Assembly (NCBI GenBank): GCA_003482405.1
Contig: DMZB01000340.1
Span: 1-5,111 of the forward strand
Direction of reading: 5' to 3'
Length of the DNA: 5,111 nucleotides
From: Lactobacillus sp.
GTDB lineage: Bacteria; Bacillota; Bacilli; Lactobacillales; Lactobacillaceae
Positions within the stretch are counted from its first letter, which is position 1; every line of letters begins with the position of its first letter. The notes below the pieces were generated by a model. That model worked only from the letters and a program-made list of their open reading frames with translations, ran no database searches and was not told the origin of the DNA. Shown piece after piece: positions 1-3,039 of the stretch. A program made the translations under genes and the position numbers.

Positions 1-2475
1 AAAAAGTTGCGTGTTGACGCGGCAATAGAAGATCCATATTATCTTGAGATTGAATTCCGCCAGGGTACCGGACCTGATCAGGATGAAAACATTGCTAAAC
101 TTATTAACGACAAGTCGCCACATTTACTTGACACTTTGCCACTGGCAAGTTTTAAAGATGCTGAAGCTTTTTTTATGGCACTGCAGTCTAGCCAGCAGGT
201 AATTGATGATGGTGCCTTTGCCCTACAGACCTTGAAAGTCGACAAACATGATTTGGACGCGAAGGTTGATGCCAATAATCCGTTCACCGCACTGATTCTG
301 GATGATTTCGAAATTCCATTTGACTATCAGAATGTGACTAAACCATTATTTGAGTCGATCTTTAATGATCCGGATAATCTGAATGTTAAATTCAAGGAAA
401 AAATAGATTTAGTTAGAGGGATCAGCGATTCCTACTTGGCTTCCACGGGACTTAGCCGAGACAATTTAGCGCGAGTCCCTAAAGAGGACGAAGTTAAGGA
501 CGAGCTGCACCCAGAACGCCCGGATGTAACCCTAGACGTTCCAGCACAACAAGTTACCGTGTCCGAACCAGAGCGCCTTGATAAGCCGAAGACAGCGGAA
601 CCTACTGATTATTCTGGTCAGACCGACCAGACAAAGTTACCTAGTAAGCCGGTGTATGTGCCTGGTTCAGGGACTGTTTTAGATCAAAAAGAGATCAACG
701 CGCTTAAACAGCCAACGAATAGCGATAGTCATGTAGCAGCAAAACCCAGTGCCGCACCGGTGATTTCTAGCACTGCGCATTCCGTATCGACCACTGTAGG
801 CAATACTGATCAACCTAGACGTGTGCAACATGATCAGGTTAAAGCACGTGCTGCTACTGAGGACACGGTCAATGATTTGATTGCTAGAGCAACTGCTGAA
901 CCAGGTTTATTTGAAGTTAAAGCCGTTGCTGCTGTCGGTCCTGAAGATGAACATTATGTTGACTACGCCTTGCAGAATAAGCGGCGTGACTACAATGAAC
1001 AGTTGTTGAGTGGGGCAAAAAAAATAACAGCTCGTAATGGCGAGTTGTTATTGGCTGAGCAGAGCCAGCAGGTCAAGGATATTGAACAGCAATTATCGCA
1101 GTTTCGGACAGCATCTGATCATACTCAGGACATTCATCATGAGGTTGGGACTAAGTACGCGGACCAGCACGACCTTGCAGAAAAGGCCGGTAAGGACAAG
1201 CTAAAAGCTAAGTTTGATAAGGATACGGCTGATGCTAAAGCACGATATGAAGCCCAAATCGCCTCTTTAACCAAACAGTATGCGGATGATCAACGACAAT
1301 TGACTCAGAATTTGAATGTTCAGTTTGAAAAAGCGGCGGTCGCCGAAGAAAAACAACGCTTATCTCAACAAACTCAAGAGATTGAAACTGGTGTTGAAGA
1401 TCTACGAAAGAAGCTGTTACGGGCCGCTCAAATCAATCTAAATGGTTATGTCCAAAAACTACGCGGTACTGCGAGCGATGTATTGCTGAAAATGTTTCAA
1501 GATTACCAGGCCGATTTAGATGCTGATGAAGCACGTTTTACGACTGAGCATTTAAATGCCATGACCAAACGTGCAGCGGTGCAACAAGCAGAAAATGAGA
1601 GCCGAAGAGTTTCAGCGCCTTATGATTCAGTTCATCAATTAACACAGCAGCTTTCTGATATGACTACGCGCGCAACGCAAGCCGAATCGCAGACTGAAAC
1701 ATTAAAAAGCCAGCACACACAGGATCGCGCTGAGGTTGATCGTTTAACCAGCACAGTAGACACATTAAAAGATCGTAATGAGCAGTTAGCAGCGCAACGT
1801 GAAGCTGCTAACCGGGGAGCTTCTAGAACCGAAGGATTAACTATTGAACAGGCACTCGCATTAGGCGCGCATTTAGCCGGCAAGGATGCTCCAGAGCCTA
1901 AACCAACAGCACCGCAACATGAGGATCAACTTGACCAGAAAGAGGATCAAAAGACGGTTCAAATTTTAGGTTTGAAACGTTTACTAAAGATGGCTCTAGT
2001 TTTGATTGCTGTACTGGTGGCCGGTGTTATTGGTGGGGGCTTTTGGATGCACAGTCAAACAACTAATCGAGCCGATAATCAAGCAATTTGGCAATCATCT
2101 ATGTCGGCTTCATTAAGTCGGCAAGTTGTTCAACACAGTTCTGGTTCAAACTCCCAGGTAAGACACACTAAAAAGGTAACTAAGAATAGCTCATCAACGG
2201 AGTCTTCGTCAGTTACAGTCGATAGTGATAATGAACGCGAAACACGAGCATTTGATAATCTTGATTTAGCTGGCGTGCAGGCGTTGCCGCAGGCTAAGTA
2301 TGCTGCATTAGATACGGCGTTGTTGAACAATAATTGTAACGACGTTCGTGTGGCTTTAAGCAAGCTGAAGAATTATCAACTCAATTCGAAAAAAAGAACT
2401 AAGATGACGTTAAACATCCTTCGCAACAATTACTACTACGATTTGTCGAATCAAGTAGAGAATGTGAATGTGTAA
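1..2475 (+). CDS. Large coiled-coil, single-pass membrane protein, probable conjugation-associated, 5' end missing
   Basis: The frame is open from the first base (two Lys codons precede a TTG at 7) and ends at TAA 2473-2475. No ribosome binding site is visible before the TTG, so the gene very likely begins upstream. Numbering from the TTG, I see a mixed acidic/hydrophobic N-terminal domain (about 1-155), a Pro/Thr/Val-rich linker (about 160-285), and a long Gln/Glu/Lys/Ala-rich region with heptad character, probably a coiled coil (about 330-615). A Pro/Asp-rich stretch follows, then one transmembrane helix at about 662-681 preceded by Lys-Arg (KRLLK), a Ser-rich linker (about 692-745), and a short helical C-terminus ending in Tyr/Asn-rich sequence. 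The positive-inside rule puts the large N-terminal part in the cytoplasm and about 140 residues outside. I do not recognise the family. Its place ahead of a VirD4-type gene on the same strand suggests a role in conjugation or mating-channel assembly, by context only. The CDS is certain; its function is not. Confidence 0.9.
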   Translation, partial: KKLRVDAAIEDPYYLEIEFRQGTGPDQDENIAKLINDKSPHLLDTLPLASFKDAEAFFMALQSSQQVIDDGAFALQTLKVDKHDLDAKVDANNPFTALILDDFEIPFDYQNVTKPLFESIFNDPDNLNVKFKEKIDLVRGISDSYLASTGLSRDNLARVPKEDEVKDELHPERPDVTLDVPAQQVTVSEPERLDKPKTAEPTDYSGQTDQTKLPSKPVYVPGSGTVLDQKEINALKQPTNSDSHVAAKPSAAPVISSTAHSVSTTVGNTDQPRRVQHDQVKARAATEDTVNDLIARATAEPGLFEVKAVAAVGPEDEHYVDYALQNKRRDYNEQLLSGAKKITARNGELLLAEQSQQVKDIEQQLSQFRTASDHTQDIHHEVGTKYADQHDLAEKAGKDKLKAKFDKDTADAKARYEAQIASLTKQYADDQRQLTQNLNVQFEKAAVAEEKQRLSQQTQEIETGVEDLRKKLLRAAQINLNGYVQKLRGTASDVLLKMFQDYQADLDADEARFTTEHLNAMTKRAAVQQAENESRRVSAPYDSVHQLTQQLSDMTTRATQAESQTETLKSQHTQDRAEVDRLTSTVDTLKDRNEQLAAQREAANRGASRTEGLTIEQALALGAHLAGKDAPEPKPTAPQHEDQLDQKEDQKTVQILGLKRLLKMALVLIAVLVAGVIGGGFWMHSQTTNRADNQAIWQSSMSASLSRQVVQHSSGSNSQVRHTKKVTKNSSSTESSSVTVDSDNERETRAFDNLDLAGVQALPQAKYAALDTALLNNNCNDVRVALSKLKNYQLNSKKRTKMTLNILRNNYYYDLSNQVENVNV

Positions 2476-2501
2476 TTTTTATAGTGGTGGGCAGTGACGA
2501 C

Positions 2502-2523
2502 AGATCAGTTCACCAATTGATTT
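2502..2523 (+). repeat. Small hairpin just after the coiled-coil gene, overlapping the toxin promoter
   Basis: ATCAGTT (2504-2510) can pair with AATTGAT (2515-2521) around the loop CACC with one G-U pair. The stem can be stretched to 9 bp with a second G-U pair. Only three T follow, so it is a poor intrinsic terminator for the upstream gene. It overlaps the proposed -35 box of the toxin promoter, so it could equally be an operator or a chance dyad. Confidence 0.25.
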
Positions 2524-2539
2524 GAGAAACGTGTAAAAT
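2509..2539 (+). promoter_or_regulatory. Probable promoter of the toxin mRNA
   Basis: The -10 box TAAAAT is at 2534-2539 (5 of 6 to consensus). The -35 is weak: TTCACC at 2509-2514 with a 19-bp spacer is the best match, although TTGATT at 2517-2522 is nearby but too close. Transcription would start near 2546, just before the 5' strand of a helix predicted at 2547-2555. The position, about 50 nt before the toxin start codon, fits the layout of Fst-type loci. Confidence 0.5.
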
Positions 2540-2546
2540 GGTTAGC

Positions 2547-2588
2547 TGTAGCCGGCCCGGCTCGTCGCATAATAACGATGAGAGGGGG
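2547..2588 (+). promoter_or_regulatory. Structured 5' leader of the toxin mRNA that may limit translation
   Basis: CTCGTCG (2561-2567) pairs with CGATGAG (2576-2582) around an 8-nt A/T-rich loop, making a 7-bp stem with one G-U pair. Its 3' arm runs into the ribosome binding site GAGGGGG (2582-2588), which stands 6 nt before the ATG. Just upstream, 2547-2555 (TGTAGCCGG) can pair with 2694-2702 (CCGGCTGCG) right after the toxin stop codon, 9 bp with two G-U pairs, which would close the mRNA end to end. Alternatively GCCGGCCCGGC (2551-2561) folds on itself. In RNA I of the pAD1 par locus, 5' structure is known to restrain toxin translation; the same role here is inferred. Confidence 0.55.
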
Positions 2589-2593
2589 ATAGC

Positions 2594-2618
2594 CATGTTA
2601 CAACTAATCTTTACCATT
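2594..2618 (+). repeat. Direct repeats DRa and DRb, toxin-side copy (antitoxin contact site)
   Basis: CATGTTAC (2594-2601) contains the toxin ATG, and TCTTTACCATT (2608-2618) lies in the first codons of the toxin. Both are repeated exactly at 2783-2790 and 2791-2801 beyond the terminator. Here the two blocks are separated by AACTAA (2602-2607), whereas in the other copy they touch. Because the antitoxin RNA is read from the opposite strand of the distal copy, it is complementary to both blocks of the toxin mRNA, with a 6-nt bulge on the mRNA side. Confidence 0.85.
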
Positions 2619-2690
2619 ATTGTGGGCCCGTTTGCCGTTGGTGTACTGCTTATTTTATTTAAGCGGTGGTTGGATCACCATGACAAGTGA
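2595..2690 (+). CDS. lpt: Type I toxin, Fst/Lpt family small membrane peptide
   Basis: This is a 31-residue peptide starting at ATG 2595, with GAGGGGG at 2582-2588 as ribosome binding site and TGA followed directly by in-frame TAA. Residues about 4-22 form one hydrophobic helix, followed by the charged tail KRWLDHHDK. The pattern of Val-Gly-Pro, then Val-Gly, then a hydrophobic stretch and Trp-Leu-Asp matches the conserved core of Fst (pAD1) and Lpt (lactobacillus plasmids), where Pro and Val-Gly precede a Leu-Asp near the tail. Known members insert in the cell membrane and kill or stop cells that lose the antitoxin RNA, so they stabilise plasmids. The symbol is given by family resemblance. 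The identification rests on the peptide together with the matching RNA architecture around it: structured leader, direct repeats, convergent antisense RNA and shared terminator. Confidence 0.88.
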   Translation: MLQLIFTIIVGPFAVGVLLILFKRWLDHHDK

Positions 2691-2698
2691 TAACCGGC

Positions 2699-2739
2699 TG
2701 CGAATCCAACCTGTCCGTCTAATTGAATAATTATTCGCA
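2699..2739. repeat. Inverted repeat and AT palindrome in the toxin mRNA 3' region
   Basis: TGCGAAT (2699-2705) and ATTCGCA (2733-2739) are perfect inverted repeats flanking a 27-bp loop. GAATAATTATTC (2725-2736) is a 12-bp palindrome overlapping the second arm. They lie between the toxin stop codon and the terminator. In the toxin mRNA the first arm competes with the proposed long-range helix that uses 2694-2702. Any role is unproven. Confidence 0.4.
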
Positions 2740-2776
2740 AAAAAAGCCCTGAAGAGATGCCACTCTTCAGGGCTTT
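2739..2776 (-). terminator. Strong intrinsic terminator shared by antitoxin RNA and toxin mRNA
   Basis: AAAGCCCTGAAGAG (2743-2756) and CTCTTCAGGGCTTT (2763-2776) are perfect 14-bp inverted arms around the 6-nt loop ATGCCA. Read on the minus strand, the stem is followed by an uninterrupted run of 7 T (2739-2745), ideal for ending the antitoxin RNA. On the plus strand only TTT follows, so it works less well there but can still end the toxin mRNA. A shared bidirectional terminator between convergent RNAs is typical of Fst-type par loci and gives the RNAs their first stretch of complementarity. Confidence 0.92.
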
Positions 2777-2782
2777 GACAGT

Positions 2783-2801
2783 CATGTTACTCTTTACCAT
2801 T
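2783..2801 (-). repeat. Direct repeats DRa and DRb, antitoxin-side copy
   Basis: CATGTTAC (2783-2790) and TCTTTACCATT (2791-2801) are exact copies of 2594-2601 and 2608-2618 and lie in the 5' portion of the antitoxin RNA template. A further TGTG follows both copies (directly here, after AT at the toxin copy), so the duplication may once have been a little longer. Confidence 0.85.
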
Positions 2802-2812
2802 TGTGTAGTTAC

Positions 2813-2841
2813 AGTATAACATCTTTTTACACGAATGACAG
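2813..2841 (-). promoter_or_regulatory. Promoter of the antitoxin RNA
   Basis: On the minus strand the sequence TGTTATACT (2821-2813) is an extended -10 box (TG, one base, TATACT). The -35 candidate is CTGTCA (2841-2836, 4 of 6 to consensus) with a 17-bp spacer. It is clearly better than the toxin promoter, as expected where a short-lived antitoxin must be made in excess of a stable toxin mRNA. Confidence 0.75.
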
Positions 2842-2858
2842 GACCACAACTTGCAGTA

Positions 2859-2887
2859 AGGACACACCCTACATAGTAAAATATAAT
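2859..2887 (+). promoter_or_regulatory. Probable promoter of the coupling protein gene
   Basis: The -10 box TATAAT (2882-2887) is a perfect match. AGGACA (2859-2864, 4 of 6, with the GACA half intact) stands 17 bp upstream as -35. The start would be near 2894, giving a leader of about 146 nt before the TTG at 3040. Its -35 lies 17 bp from the -35 of the oppositely directed antitoxin promoter, so the two may influence each other. Confidence 0.6.
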
Positions 2888-2921
2888 TTAGACTTTTCAA
2901 AAATCTAATTGCTCAACCTAC

Positions 2922-2952
2922 CCAACTTTTGGCGAAAGTTTGCCAAGGGTAT
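2922..2952 (+). repeat. Upstream copy of a duplicated hairpin/ribosome-binding-site element
   Basis: This segment aligns without gaps to 3003-3033 with 22 of 31 identical bases. Both copies carry AACTTTT, three variable bases, GAAAGTT, and then a purine-rich Shine-Dalgarno-like block (AAGGG here, AGGAG in the other). AACTTT (2924-2929) and AAAGTT (2935-2940) can form a 6-bp hairpin. The resemblance continues weakly into the T-rich/A-rich sequence after it. It looks like a decayed tandem duplication of the gene's start region. Confidence 0.45.
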
Positions 2953-2959
2953 TTTTTTT
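2925..2959 (+). terminator. Terminator-like hairpin with T-run in the coupling protein leader
   Basis: ACTTTTGGC (2925-2933) pairs with GCCAAGGGT (2942-2950), 9 bp with two G-U pairs around the loop GAAAGTTT. After one A comes a run of eight T (2952-2959). This is the form of an intrinsic terminator. It lies about 30 nt downstream of the predicted start at 2894 and before the gene, so it could be an attenuator, or simply the end of read-through from upstream. The alternative AACTTT/AAAGTT pairing (2924-2940) excludes it. Confidence 0.45.
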
Positions 2960-3014
2960 GCAAAAATGCACTCGTGTAGTGGCCAGTCTGACCACGAATA
3001 GCACAACTTTTTAA
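2958..3014 (+). other. Possible 18-codon leader ORF
   Basis: A TTG at 2958 follows AAGGG (2945-2949) at 8 nt spacing and opens 18 codons (MQKCTRVVASLTTNSTTF) to a TAA at 3012-3014. The stop falls in the loop of the second hairpin (3004-3022), just before the AGGAG of the next gene. The peptide has no recognisable feature and a TTG start in a T-run is weak evidence. It may be an accident of the duplicated start region. Confidence 0.15.
2979..2995. repeat. Compact dyad in the coupling protein leader
   Basis: GTGGCCAGTCTGACCAC is an 8-bp dyad around a central T with one mismatched pair (C2983 with A2991). It is a plausible operator half-site pair or a small RNA hairpin, lying between the terminator-like hairpin and the ribosome binding site. 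Confidence 0.3.
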
Positions 3015-3033
3015 GAAAGTTGGACAGGAGTGT
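3003..3033 (+). repeat. Downstream copy of the hairpin/ribosome-binding-site element
   Basis: CAACTTT (3004-3010) and AAAGTTG (3016-3022) form a 7-bp hairpin with loop TTAAG, ending 3 nt before AGGAG (3026-3030). This is the working copy, since the coupling protein starts just after it. A hairpin directly ahead of a Shine-Dalgarno sequence can affect translation or mRNA stability; that is inference. Confidence 0.45.
3026..3030 (+). promoter_or_regulatory. Ribosome binding site that decides the TTG start
   Basis: AGGAG stands 9 nt before TTG 3040. There is no ATG or GTG in the right frame between the upstream in-frame stop (TGA at 2989-2991) and this point, and the first in-frame ATG is far inside the first external loop. 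A nearer TTG at 3033 is in another frame that stops after five codons. Confidence 0.85.
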
Positions 3034-3039
3034 TGCAAT

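Larger units (their letters stand above)
2739..2806 (-). ncRNA. Antisense antitoxin RNA (RNA II type) of the Fst/Lpt locus
   Basis: The predicted transcript starts near 2806 (an A on the minus strand, 7 nt after the -10 box) and ends in the T-run at 2739-2745, about 68 nt. This is close to the size of the known RNA II antitoxins. Its 5' part carries AATGGTAAAGA and GTAACATG, the exact complements of the direct repeats that cover the toxin start codon and early codons. Its 3' part is the terminator hairpin, also shared with the toxin mRNA. Pairing at the repeats would block ribosome access to the toxin ATG. It acts as an RNA and needs no coding sequence. The exact ends are predicted, not measured. 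Confidence 0.82.

Noticed and set aside
78..287. 69-codon ORF on the minus strand
   Set aside because: It lies wholly inside the coiled-coil gene in antisense, has a Ser/Lys-rich composition with no domain, and shows no convincing ribosome binding site or promoter.
1635..1883. 82-codon ORF on the minus strand
   Set aside because: It is antisense to the coiled-coil region; its Cys/Ser/Val-rich translation is the expected shadow of Gln/Ala/Thr-rich codons.
2130..2363. 77-codon ORF on the minus strand
   Set aside because: It is antisense to the Ser-rich tail of the coiled-coil gene and has no supporting signals.
2955..2966. TTTTTGCAAAAA palindrome
   Set aside because: It is made by the terminator T-run meeting an A-run. 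Homopolymer palindromes like this arise easily by chance, so I did not list it as a separate site.
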